A DNA stretch of 64,000 nt from Serratia inhibens (lineage in GTDB: Bacteria > Pseudomonadota > Gammaproteobacteria > Enterobacterales > Enterobacteriaceae): NCBI RefSeq assembly GCF_003591175.1, contig NZ_QYYG01000002.1, positions 62,001 through 126,000 on the forward strand, given 5' to 3'. Below the pieces are notes generated by a model, which searched no databases, was not told where the DNA came from, and saw only the letters and a program-made list of their open reading frames with translations. Shown here in pieces: positions 1 to 8,489 of the stretch. Numbering within the stretch: position 1 is the first letter of the stretch; every line of letters starts with the position of its first letter. A program made the translations under genes and the position numbers.

Positions 1-1288
1 TGTCTTTGGCGATCGGTACCAGCGCGTCATTCAGCAACTTTTTGGTCACCAGCAGCGTCAGCTCCAGCTTTTTGCCGTCTTTTTGACGAATGCCGTCCGC
101 GCCCGGTTTCCAGCCGGCCTGATCCAGCAGTTGCTTCGCTTTGTTGACGTCGTAGGCGTACGGATTAATACCCTGCGGATCGTAAGCCCAGGAAACGGGA
201 GAGATCGGCTGATTAGCCACAGTGCCGTACCCCTGATACACCACGGTAATCAGCTTTTGGCGATCAAGCCCGTAGATTAAGGCCTGGCGCACGCGCGCAT
301 CCTGCAACGCCGGCCGCTTAAAGTTGAAATCGATACGGCTGTAGTCGCTGGAGCTATACAGATTGATGTTGGCAAAGCCGAGCAGCTTCAACTGTTCAAT
401 ATCGTCCGGCTTGGCGGTGAAGGCGTCGTAGTCGGTTTCGCCGGTCTGGAACAGCTGGAAGTTGGTGGCCGGGTTGGTCACGCGGTAAATAAAGCGCGCC
501 ACGGCTGGCGGGCCGAGGTAGAAGTTCGGGTTGGCGTGGAAACGGATCTCCTGTCCCGGCACGTATTTATCGTAAATATACGGGCCGTTGCCCAACGGCT
601 TGCCGTTCAGTGCACGTACGCTCTCCAGCTTGCCGCGCTGGTAATCCTTGCCGTAATAGGCTTTCGACAACACCGGCCCGCCGATCAGTTGCAAGGTAGT
701 GGCCCCCGGCTGGGTGGTGGTAATTTGAATAGTGCGATCGTCGACAACCTTCAGCCCGCTGATGCCCGGCGCGGTACCGTTTTTATACTCCGCCCCACCC
801 TGGATGTGCGCCGGAGCAATGTCGGTATCGCCGTCATAGGCCGGGTCATGCAACAGCGTCAGGGTGAAGGCGATATCTTCCGCCTTTATCGGCGAGCCGT
901 CGCTGTAGACCAGGTTGGGGCGCAGCTTGAGGGTATACACCCGGTTGTCCGGACTGATCTGCCAGGATTCTGCCAGCCGCGCCACAGGTTTGCCCTGGCT
1001 GTCCAGGCCAATCAGCCGGGTGAATATCACGTCGGTAACGTTCTCGTCCCAGCCGTTGGTAAACAGATAAGGGTTAAAATTGCCCTGCGGCTCGAGAATG
1101 CCGGCCACCAGGGTGTCTTTACGCAGCTTGGCCGCCGCCGGCACCTGGTTGGCGTCGGTGGCCGGGGTAATGCCTTCCGCCAGAGGGGCCGCCTGAGCGC
1201 TGAATGCCAGGCCCAGGGCACAGGCTATCGCCAATGGTGCCAGCCGTTTTTGCAACCGTTTGTTTATCTTGTTTTTTATTCCGCTCAC
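1..1288 (-). CDS. Peptide-type ABC transporter substrate-binding protein (5' part)
   Basis: The gene runs off the left edge, so only about 429 N-terminal residues are visible. Translation from a GTG at 1288 gives a basic start, a hydrophobic stretch and a signal-peptidase site near FSAQA-AP. The rest has the SBP_bac_5 layout of DppA/OppA-like proteins, with text such as VARLAESWQISPD, YTLKLRPNLVYSDG and ALIYGLDRQKL. Such proteins capture peptides, nickel or similar solutes in the periplasm for an ABC importer. The start is chosen because AGGGG lies about 8 bases upstream and no in-frame ATG precedes the signal sequence. The transporter partners would lie outside the window, and the ligand cannot be told from sequence. 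Confidence 0.85.
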   Translation of the reverse strand, partial: MSGIKNKINKRLQKRLAPLAIACALGLAFSAQAAPLAEGITPATDANQVPAAAKLRKDTLVAGILEPQGNFNPYLFTNGWDENVTDVIFTRLIGLDSQGKPVARLAESWQISPDNRVYTLKLRPNLVYSDGSPIKAEDIAFTLTLLHDPAYDGDTDIAPAHIQGGAEYKNGTAPGISGLKVVDDRTIQITTTQPGATTLQLIGGPVLSKAYYGKDYQRGKLESVRALNGKPLGNGPYIYDKYVPGQEIRFHANPNFYLGPPAVARFIYRVTNPATNFQLFQTGETDYDAFTAKPDDIEQLKLLGFANINLYSSSDYSRIDFNFKRPALQDARVRQALIYGLDRQKLITVVYQGYGTVANQPISPVSWAYDPQGINPYAYDVNKAKQLLDQAGWKPGADGIRQKDGKKLELTLLVTKKLLNDALVPIAKD

Positions 1289-1442
1289 TCACTGCCCCTT
1301 GTCTGCCCGTTGATAAAATGTGACAAAATTTATCGCAGAGTAATGGGCGGCCATAGGGCTGTCTAACAACGAAACCGGCATTCCATTGCCGAAAAAAGCA
1401 TTATGAATTTTTCTATTGCGATGCTTACCCGCTCGGCACTGT

Positions 1443-2861
1443 TCAGCCTGCCGGTTCGAGCTGCCGGATAAGTTTGGCTAAGGTTTTGATCGCCGCCTCA
1501 TGCCTGTCGCTCCAGTCAAAAGAGGCGTTCAGGCGGAAGCAGTGGTTGAAATGATTGCCGGTGGTGAACATTCTGCCCGGCGCGATGCTCACCCCCAGCG
1601 CCAGCGCACGCTGGTACAGCTCCATCGACGACAGCGCTGGATCCAGTTCCAGCCACAGAAAGTAGCCGCCGTCGGGCTGGCTGACCTTCACCGTGGGCGG
1701 AAAATGGTGGGCAATCGCCTGGCGCATCATGCTCTGGCGCTGGGCCAGCAACCGCCGCAAACGCCGCAGGTGGGTATCGTAGCCACCGTGCAGCAGGTAG
1801 TCGGCAATCGCCATCTGGGTCGGCACGCTGGTCGATACGGTGCTCATCAGCTGCAACCGTTGGATCTGCTGCGCGTAGCGCCCGGCCGCCACCCAGCCGA
1901 CGCGAAACCCCGGCGCCAGGCATTTGGAAAACGACGAGCAGTGCAGGATCTGGCCGCCGCTGTCCAGCGCCTTGGCCGGTAACGGCCGTTCGGCGCTGAA
2001 GTACAGCTCACCGTAAACATCGTCCTCAATCAACGAGATCTGCCGTTCACGCAACAAGGACACTAGCCGCTGCTTGTTCTCGTCCGGCATGGTGGCGCCC
2101 AGCGGGTTCTGGAAGTGGGTCATCAGCCAGCAGGCCTTGATCGGATACTGCTCCAGCGCCTGCTCCAGCGCGTCCAGATCTATGCCGTCCTGCGGGTGAG
2201 TGGCGATCGCCACCGCCTTTAGCCGCAGCCGCTCCAGCGCCTGTAGCGCGCCGTAAAAGGCCGGCGACTCAATCGCCACGTAGTCGCCCGGTTGGGTCAC
2301 CGCCTGCAGGCTGAGGCTTAGCGATTCCATTGCCCCGGCGGTGATCACTATCTCGTCCGGTGCCACCTGCATGCCGCTCAACGCATAACGCTGGGCGATG
2401 TTACGCCGTAACGCATCGTTGCCGGGCGGCAGGTTGGCCAGCGAGCTGTGCGGTGTGAACTTGCGCGCCACGCTGCTCAGCGCCCGCGCCAACTTCGGTT
2501 GGGCAAACAGCGTGGCGTCGGGAAACGCCGAGCCAAAGGGGACGATCTCCGGATCTTTGCACGCCTGCAGCACGTCGAAAACAAAGGTGTTGATGTCCAC
2601 CTGCTCGCTCAGCACAAGCTTCTCGCCGCGCGCCGGCTGCGGCAGCGGCTGTGGGCGCGCGGCCACGTAGTAGCCTGACTGCGGCCGCGCGACGATCCAG
2701 CCCTGGCTTTCCAGCAATTGATACGACTGCACCACCGTCATCAAACTGAGACCGGCGCGTTTACCGCTTTCGCGCAGCGACGGTAACTTGTCCCCCGCCC
2801 GCCACACCCGGTTCTGAATTTGTTCGCGAATCTGTTGCGCAAGCTGTTCGTATCTGGTCAT
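1443..2861 (-). CDS. ydcR: MocR-family PLP-dependent transcriptional regulator, YdcR-like
   Basis: This 472-residue protein has a GntR-type winged helix at about residues 1-70 (DKLPSLRESGKRAGLSLMTV) fused to a class I aminotransferase-like domain. The PLP lysine is visible as Lys313 in CSSFSKCLAPGFR, with the cofactor-contacting QNPLG near 252 and EDDVYGE near 280. This is the MocR architecture, in which PLP or an amino-group ligand controls DNA binding. From memory it resembles E. coli YdcR along its whole length. It is divergent from the bd oxidase operon with about 140 bases between them, so it might act on that promoter, but this is only an inference from position. The regulated genes are unknown. 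Confidence 0.85.
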   Translation of the reverse strand: MTRYEQLAQQIREQIQNRVWRAGDKLPSLRESGKRAGLSLMTVVQSYQLLESQGWIVARPQSGYYVAARPQPLPQPARGEKLVLSEQVDINTFVFDVLQACKDPEIVPFGSAFPDATLFAQPKLARALSSVARKFTPHSSLANLPPGNDALRRNIAQRYALSGMQVAPDEIVITAGAMESLSLSLQAVTQPGDYVAIESPAFYGALQALERLRLKAVAIATHPQDGIDLDALEQALEQYPIKACWLMTHFQNPLGATMPDENKQRLVSLLRERQISLIEDDVYGELYFSAERPLPAKALDSGGQILHCSSFSKCLAPGFRVGWVAAGRYAQQIQRLQLMSTVSTSVPTQMAIADYLLHGGYDTHLRRLRRLLAQRQSMMRQAIAHHFPPTVKVSQPDGGYFLWLELDPALSSMELYQRALALGVSIAPGRMFTTGNHFNHCFRLNASFDWSDRHEAAIKTLAKLIRQLEPAG

Positions 2862-3005
2862 AAGCCCTAACTGTTATATGAAAAAGTGAAATAACTGTCA
2901 CTATTATAGTCACTGTACTCCGTGCTTAACTTAACGCCAAGCTTTCACCAGAAAAATTACCGCTATACTGAAGAGGTTATTTTATGTTCAACCCAAGGAG
3001 GCGCC

Positions 3006-4406
3006 ATGCTGGGTCTTGATGCACTGGAACTTGCCAGAATACAGTTCGCCTTCACCGTGTCTTTCCATATCCTTTTTCCTGCGATTACCATCGGTCTGGC
3101 CAGTTATCTGGCCGTGCTGGAAGGCATGTGGCTGAAAACGCACAATGAAGCCTACCGCGATCTGTACCATTTCTGGTCCAAGATTTTCGCCGTCAACTTC
3201 GGCATGGGCGTGGTTTCCGGCCTGGTGATGGCTTACCAGTTCGGCACCAACTGGAGCTTCTTCTCCGAGTTCGCCGGCAGCATAACCGGCCCGCTGCTGA
3301 CCTATGAAGTGCTCACCGCCTTCTTCCTTGAGGCCGGTTTCCTGGGGGTGATGCTGTTCGGCTGGAACCGCGTCGGCCCTGGCCTGCACTTCTTCGCTAC
3401 CTGCATGGTAGCCCTTGGCACGCTGATTTCCACTTTCTGGATCCTGGCTTCCAATAGCTGGATGCAAACCCCGCAGGGGCACGAAATCATCAACGGCCAG
3501 GTGGTGCCGGTCGACTGGCTTAAGGTGATCTTTAACCCGTCATTCCCATACCGCCTGCTGCACATGTCGACCGCCGCTTTCCTGTCCTCGGCCTTCTTTG
3601 TCGGCGCGTCCGCCGCCTGGCACCTGCTGCGCGGGCGTGATACGCCGGCCATGCGCAAAATGCTGTCGATGGCGATGTGGATGGCGCTGATCGTCGCGCC
3701 GGTGCAGGCGATGATCGGCGATGCCCACGGCCTGAATACGCTGAAACATCAACCGGCGAAGATCGCCGCCATCGAAGGCCACTGGGAAAACCCGCCGGGC
3801 GAGGCCACACCGCTGATCCTGTTCGGCTGGCCGGATATGCAGCGCGAAGAAACGCGTTTCAAGCTGGAAGTGCCCTATCTCGGTAGCCTGATCCTGACCC
3901 ATAGCCTGACCGAGCAGGTGCCGGCGCTGAAATCCTTCCCGCCGGAAGATCGCCCGAACTCCACCGTGGTGTTCTGGACGTTCCGCATCATGGTGGCGCT
4001 CGGCATGCTGATGATCCTCGCCGGGGTATGGAGCCTGTGGCTGCGCTGGCGCGGCGGGTTATACCAGTCACGGCCATTCCTCTATTTCATCCTGTGGATG
4101 GGGCCTTCCGGGCTGTTGGCACTGCTGGCAGGCTGGTTCACCACCGAAATCGGCCGACAGCCGTGGGTGGTGTATGGCCTGTTGCGCACCAAGGACGCCG
4201 TTTCTGCGCACGGCGACCTGCACATGAGCATTAGCCTGCTGGCGTTTATCGTCGTTTACTGTTCGGTGTTCGGCGTAGGGTATTCCTACATGATGCGCTT
4301 GATCCGTAAAGGGCCGCAGCAGCATGAACATAAAGAAGATGACACCGAAGGCCGACCGGCGCGTCCGCTGTCTGCGGTGAAAGAAACTCTGGATGACAGG
4401 AGCTGA
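3006..4406 (+). CDS. cioA: Cytochrome bd-type quinol oxidase subunit I (CioA-like)
   Basis: The 466-residue membrane protein is subunit I of a bd-type quinol oxidase, which oxidises ubiquinol and reduces oxygen at the inner membrane. It starts like CydA family members (ARIQFAFTVSFHILFPAITIG), with an early haem-ligand histidine at residue 21 and a second candidate in RLLHMSTAAF. It is shorter than E. coli CydA (about 522 residues) and lacks a long Q loop, which fits the cyanide-insensitive CioA branch. The ATG at 3006 is preferred over an upstream start at 2922 because AAGGAGG lies just before it. The subunit II gene follows after 2 bases. Confidence 0.9.
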   Translation: MLGLDALELARIQFAFTVSFHILFPAITIGLASYLAVLEGMWLKTHNEAYRDLYHFWSKIFAVNFGMGVVSGLVMAYQFGTNWSFFSEFAGSITGPLLTYEVLTAFFLEAGFLGVMLFGWNRVGPGLHFFATCMVALGTLISTFWILASNSWMQTPQGHEIINGQVVPVDWLKVIFNPSFPYRLLHMSTAAFLSSAFFVGASAAWHLLRGRDTPAMRKMLSMAMWMALIVAPVQAMIGDAHGLNTLKHQPAKIAAIEGHWENPPGEATPLILFGWPDMQREETRFKLEVPYLGSLILTHSLTEQVPALKSFPPEDRPNSTVVFWTFRIMVALGMLMILAGVWSLWLRWRGGLYQSRPFLYFILWMGPSGLLALLAGWFTTEIGRQPWVVYGLLRTKDAVSAHGDLHMSISLLAFIVVYCSVFGVGYSYMMRLIRKGPQQHEHKEDDTEGRPARPLSAVKETLDDRS

Positions 4407-4408
4407 GC

Positions 4409-5416
4409 ATGGGCATCGATCTTCCGCTGATTTGGTTTGTGATCATCGTGTTCAGCACCATGATGTACGTGGTAATGGACGGCTTTGATTTGGGTATCGG
4501 CATCCTGTTCCCGTGGGTTAAGGACAGCGGTGACCGCGATGTGATGATGAACACCGTCGCCCCGGTGTGGGACGGCAACGAAACCTGGTTGGTGTTGGGC
4601 GGCGCGGCGCTGTTCGGCGCCTTCCCGCTGGCTTACGCGGTGATCCTCGACGCGCTGGCTATCCCGTTAACGCTGATGCTGTTCGGGCTGATCTTCCGCG
4701 GCGTAGCCTTTGAGTTCCGCTTCAAGGCGACGGAAGAGAAGCGCCACATCTGGGACAAGGCGTTTATCTGGGGTTCGATCTTCGCCACTTTCAGCCTGGG
4801 CGTCGTGGTGGGTTCCATCATCAACGGTTTTCCGGTCAGCGGTCGCAGCTATGCCGGCGGCGCGCTGGACTGGCTGACTCCGTTCGCGCTGTTTTGCGGG
4901 CTGGGATTGGTAGTGACCTATGCGCTGCTGGGTTGCACCTGGCTGGTGATGAAAACCGCCGGTGACCTGCAGGCGCGTATGTACCGGCTGGCGACGCCGT
5001 TGCTGGCGACGCTGCTGCTGGTGCTGGCGGCGGTCAGTATCTGGACGCCGATTGCTCACCCGGAGATCGCCGGCCGCTGGTTTACGCTGCCAAACCTGTT
5101 CGTACTGCTGCCGGTGCCGGTACTGGTGCTGCTCAGCGCCTGGGGCATCCAGCGCGGGGTGAAACGCGGCGCGCACTATTCGCCGTTTATGCTGACCCTG
5201 CTGCTGGTATTCCTCGGCCTGAGCGGATTGGGCATCAGCATCTGGCCGCTGTTGATCCCGCCGTCCATCACTCTGTGGGACGCGGCCGCCCCGCCGCAAA
5301 GCCTTGGCTTTATGCTGGTTGGCGCGCTGTTTATCATCCCGATTATTTTGGTTTACACCTTCTGGAGCTATTACGTGTTCCGCGGCAAGGTCAGCCATGA
5401 ACATGGCTATCACTGA
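4409..5416 (+). CDS. cioB: Cytochrome bd-type quinol oxidase subunit II (CioB/CydB)
   Basis: The product has 335 residues and many membrane segments. The N-terminus (LPLIWFVIIVFSTMMYVVMDGFDLGIG) and the stretch VWDGNETWLVLGG are hallmarks of CydB/CioB, the second subunit that holds the oxidase complex together. GAGC precedes the ATG, and the gap to subunit I is 2 bases, so the two are co-translated. A short third gene follows after 14 bases. The family call is secure; the choice between the CydB and CioB names rests on the short Q loop of its partner. Confidence 0.92.
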   Translation: MGIDLPLIWFVIIVFSTMMYVVMDGFDLGIGILFPWVKDSGDRDVMMNTVAPVWDGNETWLVLGGAALFGAFPLAYAVILDALAIPLTLMLFGLIFRGVAFEFRFKATEEKRHIWDKAFIWGSIFATFSLGVVVGSIINGFPVSGRSYAGGALDWLTPFALFCGLGLVVTYALLGCTWLVMKTAGDLQARMYRLATPLLATLLLVLAAVSIWTPIAHPEIAGRWFTLPNLFVLLPVPVLVLLSAWGIQRGVKRGAHYSPFMLTLLLVFLGLSGLGISIWPLLIPPSITLWDAAAPPQSLGFMLVGALFIIPIILVYTFWSYYVFRGKVSHEHGYH

Positions 5417-5430
5417 TAAGGGAGGAAAGT

Positions 5431-5580
5431 ATGCACGATAAAACCGCAACCGCATCCACTCCCTGGTGGAAACGCGTCGGCTGGCTGGTGATCATCTGGA
5501 GCGCCAGCGTACTGGGGTTGTTCCTGGTCGCCTCGCTGTTCCGCCTGCTGATGACCGCGGCGGGCATGAAGTCGCACTGA
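5431..5580 (+). CDS. DUF2474 small membrane protein of the bd oxidase operon
   Basis: This 49-residue gene starts at ATG 5431 with GGAGGAAAG immediately upstream. The protein is MHDKTATAS, then a basic TPWWKRVGW, then one hydrophobic helix (LVIIWSASVLGLFLVASLF) and a short tail. The pattern matches DUF2474 proteins, which are found after CioAB/CydAB genes and may stabilise the oxidase as CydX does in E. coli; that role is inferred from position and size. It lies 14 bases after subunit II and is the last gene of the operon, followed by a large hairpin. Confidence 0.8.
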   Translation: MHDKTATASTPWWKRVGWLVIIWSASVLGLFLVASLFRLLMTAAGMKSH

Positions 5581-5595
5581 TCACTAATAATGCAA

Positions 5596-5632
5596 GTCAA
5601 AATGACTACCAATGATTGGTGGTCATTTTGAC
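5596..5632 (+). terminator. Hairpin after the bd oxidase operon
   Basis: A 17-base stem (5596-5612 with 5616-5632, one mismatch) closes a 3-base loop shortly after the DUF2474 stop codon. No U-tract follows. It sits between this operon and the convergent toxin gene, so it may act as a bidirectional terminator or only protect RNA ends. Confidence 0.55.
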
Positions 5633-5657
5633 GATGATAATGAGATCGGGAAGATCT

Positions 5658-6230
5658 CTATTCAGGGTTACGGTAGCCCGCAACAATTTGGTTTGCCATT
5701 TCATCTAATTCAGCGTCATCCATTAAGCTATTTGCCACAGCAATTAACTCTCCAACGCCAACAATATCAGCAGTAATTGTGAATACCGTTAAATTATATA
5801 GCAGACACTCTCGCTCATCGGCAGGCAAATCATCATCATCACCAAAAACAGATTTATAATAATAATCTGCAAGAAGCCGTAGCAAAAATGCGGCCTGATT
5901 AATATCCACTCTGTCTTCAGCAACCATTACGGTTAGTTTTACAAGAAAGAACGACTCTCTTAATGCTTGCCCATTAGCCTGTAGAAATGATGCGCAGGTG
6001 ATAAACGCAGTTCGTTTATTTGCATCAGCAAATGCATGCGCTTTTGCTATGGAAATCAGATACACTGCTGCAAGTTCAAATATATCATCACACAATTTGT
6101 AGTGATGGTGATTAGCAACCCGCCCCAAAGCTCCCTCTAGTTTATCAATGTCTACTACGGCTCCCTGTGGCAACGTTTCACGTTGAATATCAATGACCTC
6201 CTGAGCTGATAAAAAGATAAGATCTTCCAT
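5658..6230 (-). CDS. Doc/Fic-family toxin of a toxin-antitoxin pair
   Basis: The 190-residue protein carries the Fic/Doc core motif HAFADANKRT at residues 65-74. The histidine is the catalytic residue and the Asn-Lys-Arg set binds nucleotide phosphates. Doc of phage P1 phosphorylates EF-Tu; other Fic enzymes AMPylate targets. Which activity applies here is not decidable. The protein is longer than P1 Doc (about 126) because of a C-terminal extension. Its ATG overlaps the stop of the upstream antitoxin gene by one base, the usual translational coupling. The region is visibly more AT-rich than its neighbours, which suggests acquisition by transfer. Confidence 0.8.
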   Translation of the reverse strand: MEDLIFLSAQEVIDIQRETLPQGAVVDIDKLEGALGRVANHHHYKLCDDIFELAAVYLISIAKAHAFADANKRTAFITCASFLQANGQALRESFFLVKLTVMVAEDRVDINQAAFLLRLLADYYYKSVFGDDDDLPADERECLLYNLTVFTITADIVGVGELIAVANSLMDDAELDEMANQIVAGYRNPE

Positions 6231-6661
6231 TACTTATCCTCCAGATCCTTTATGGTTTTAGCATGGCGTTTTCTCACCTCAGCCACAGCATCTTTTATTG
6301 ATACCTGATTAGAAGGTTTCAGTTTTGCCGCAGACTCAGCTTGTTTCTGGAGAGCCCTGATAGTAGTAGGATCAAGTTTACCCTGAGCCTTCATCATTAT
6401 CCCGAGGGCTTCGAGCTCTTTCGATGCAATTAAAGAAGTCACTGTATTAGTACTCATTGCTGATACAGTATTACGAATTGCCGCTTTAAGAAACTTACTG
6501 TCCAGTTTATTGACATTAGACGTTGGTAATTTTTTATTTCCCTGTCCCAGCACTATAGACTCCTTTCCCCGTTGAGTAACAACAAAAGTCTCTCCGTCAC
6601 GAATTTCATCTAATACCTGGGATAAATCAGCCCGGAGTCGAGTGTAAGTAATTTCTTTCAT
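6230..6661 (-). CDS. Phd/YefM-like antitoxin
   Basis: The predicted protein has 143 residues. Its N-terminus (MKEITYTRLRADLSQVLDEI, then GETFVVTQRGKESIVL) is a Phd/YefM DNA-binding fold that would repress the operon and neutralise the toxin through its C-terminus. The ATG at 6661 is chosen over one seven codons upstream because GAGG lies at correct spacing before it. It is about twice as long as typical Phd antitoxins, with extra helix-rich sequence after residue 60. A TTGACA on the minus strand at 6716-6711 is a possible -35. The assignment rests on the N-terminal pattern and the Doc partner. Confidence 0.75.
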   Translation of the reverse strand: MKEITYTRLRADLSQVLDEIRDGETFVVTQRGKESIVLGQGNKKLPTSNVNKLDSKFLKAAIRNTVSAMSTNTVTSLIASKELEALGIMMKAQGKLDPTTIRALQKQAESAAKLKPSNQVSIKDAVAEVRKRHAKTIKDLEDK

Positions 6662-7046
6662 GGCAGCCTCTATCCATTGCATATCTAAGTTCTTATGGTA
6701 GAGATTAACATGTCAACAGGCCATTATCACGTACATGTACAGCAGATGCCCTGAAGGCCAGAATAGACAAACTACGCATACTCCACCTCCTGTGGTTGCC
6801 TGTCAGTGGCATAAAGTCTACTTTACCTACAAAAATCGTTCAATTAGCGAACTGCGCAATGCTTCGCAAACTCAGCAGAATGCAACACTATAATCCGCCG
6901 ATGGCTATAACTTTGAGAGGTGACACGCTGTCGGCATGACGACGGCTGCAGGTCATCCTTTGTTTTAAGTCCCCAAACGCCCCTTGAGCCGGGGCCATCG
7001 GTTGTTGTTATAGTGTGCAGGTAAAGTGGGGGATTTTGATACGGAC
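6662..7046. other. Intergenic region without a clear gene
   Basis: This stretch lies between the antitoxin start and the narI terminator. I see no convincing reading frame; a 71-codon frame at 6844-7059 has no family features and runs into the terminator. A short palindrome GTACATGTAC near 6730 could be an operator for the antitoxin, but that is speculative. Confidence 0.4.
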
Positions 7047-7075
7047 AAAAAACCGCCACTGGCGACCAGCGGCGG
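7047..7075 (-). terminator. Rho-independent terminator of narGHJI
   Basis: On the minus strand a 10-base stem (7075-7066 pairing with 7062-7053, one G-U pair) with a 3-base loop is followed by six T residues at 7052-7047. It lies just after the narI stop codon and is a textbook intrinsic terminator. Confidence 0.9.
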
Positions 7076-7086
7076 CATTGCGATGC

Positions 7087-7764
7087 TTAGCGGCGGTTGC
7101 GCACCAGTTGGTAACGGCGAGTCAGGTATTCCACCGGCACGCTCCAGATATGTACCAGGCGGCAGAACGGGAACAGCACGAACAACGTCATGCCCAGCAC
7201 CATATGCAGTTTAAAGATCGGCGCAACGTCCGCCAGGTAGTGCGAAGCTCCGGCATGGAAAGTCACCACCGCCTGCGCCCAGGCCACCAGTTTCATCATC
7301 TCGCTGCCGTCCATATGCTGGGCGGAGAACGGAATGGTCAGCAGACCGAGGCATACCTGCACCACCAGCAACGTCAGGATCATGATATCGGCAAAGCTGC
7401 TGGTGGCGCGCACCCGCGGATTGGTCAGACGGCGTTTCAGCAGCAATGCGCCGCCAATTAGCGTCATCACTCCACAGGCCCCCCCGGCGATCATCGCCAA
7501 TTTCTGCTTCACATCGATAGGCAGGAAGGACTCATACATCCAGTGCGGCGTCAGCATACCGAGAAAGTGCCCGGCGAAGATGCCCAGAATACCGATGTGG
7601 AACAGGTTGGAGGCCAGACGCACGCCCTTTTTATCCAGCATCTGGCTGGAGCCGGCACGCCAGCTGTATTGCCCGTAATCGTAGCGCAGCCAGCTGCCGA
7701 TCAGGAAAATCGCCCCCGCCAGATAGGGGTAAATATCGAAGAAGAACAGATTCAAAAATTGCAT
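7087..7764 (-). CDS. narI: Respiratory nitrate reductase gamma subunit NarI
   Basis: NarI is the 225-residue cytochrome b subunit that anchors NarGH in the inner membrane and passes quinol electrons to NarH. Five hydrophobic segments are visible. The haem b ligands expected from E. coli are present: His56 and His66 in [12 protein letters not shown], and two histidines near 187 and 205 ([15 protein letters not shown]). The gene starts 2 bases after narJ and ends the operon. Length equals the E. coli protein. Confidence 0.97.
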   Translation of the reverse strand: MQFLNLFFFDIYPYLAGAIFLIGSWLRYDYGQYSWRAGSSQMLDKKGVRLASNLFHIGILGIFAGHFLGMLTPHWMYESFLPIDVKQKLAMIAGGACGVMTLIGGALLLKRRLTNPRVRATSSFADIMILTLLVVQVCLGLLTIPFSAQHMDGSEMMKLVAWAQAVVTFHAGASHYLADVAPIFKLHMVLGMTLFVLFPFCRLVHIWSVPVEYLTRRYQLVRNRR

Positions 7765-7766
7765 GA

Positions 7767-8489
7767 TTAGTGTCCTTTGGTTGCGGTTAGCGCATGCGTC
7801 AGATCCAGATACTGTGGTGCCACGGCGCCGGCAAAACGCCGCTGGTGCGCCGTCTGCTGTGCCGAAGCGCAGCCCTGCTCACCCAAAAACTTGATCTGTT
7901 CCTCTTCCCACACCGCGTCCAACGCCTGCGGCGTATCGTCTCTGGCCTCACCCGCTACCTGGCTCTCCAGGCTGGCGCTATTGACGCCGGTGCCGGACAG
8001 CGTCAGCAACAGATCAAACAGCACCGCATACGGGCTTTCGCGCTGCTGCAACCGGGCGCCCAGCAACGCCAGAATCGGGGCGATGTCCTGCAGCCCCTCA
8101 ACGGCCTGCGCCTGGCTGCGGCTGGCGAGATACTCCAGATACAGCGGCAGGAAATCCGGCAGCTCGCGGCTGTCGATCTCCAGCCCGGCAGTGCGGTATT
8201 GCGCCATCAGATCGACCATCGCCTGACCGCGATCGCGTGACTCGCCGTGCACGTGTTCAAACAGCAACAGCGAGGTGGCGCGGCCCCGATCGAACAGCTC
8301 GCAATATTCGGCCTGCACGTCCAGCAACGGGCGGGCGCAGAAGCGGCGAATAAACAAAATCAGCTGTGCACTGCGGTGCAAATCCAGCTCGTTGGCCGGC
8401 TCCAACGCCTCGATCAGCGCCTGCCGGTGGTCAAACAAGGCCTGCTCCGGGTAATCCAGCAGACGGGCAATCACTTTCAGGCTAATCAT
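7767..8489 (-). CDS. narJ: Nitrate reductase assembly chaperone NarJ
   Basis: This 240-residue protein is the dedicated chaperone that binds NarG while the molybdenum cofactor is inserted and holds NarGH until it meets NarI. It has the TorD/NarJ-type all-helical pattern ([51 protein letters not shown]). The [27 protein letters not shown] block is characteristic of NarJ. Its ATG overlaps the narH stop by 4 bases, consistent with coupled translation inside narGHJI. Confidence 0.95.
   Translation of the reverse strand: MISLKVIARLLDYPEQALFDHRQALIEALEPANELDLHRSAQLILFIRRFCARPLLDVQAEYCELFDRGRATSLLLFEHVHGESRDRGQAMVDLMAQYRTAGLEIDSRELPDFLPLYLEYLASRSQAQAVEGLQDIAPILALLGARLQQRESPYAVLFDLLLTLSGTGVNSASLESQVAGEARDDTPQALDAVWEEEQIKFLGEQGCASAQQTAHQRRFAGAVAPQYLDLTHALTATKGH

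Noticed and set aside
536-1366. A 276-codon plus-strand frame
   Set aside because: It is antisense to the peptide-binding protein whose signal peptide and fold are evident on the minus strand.
6844-7059. A 71-codon minus-strand frame
   Set aside because: It overlaps the narI terminator and shows no ribosome site or family pattern.
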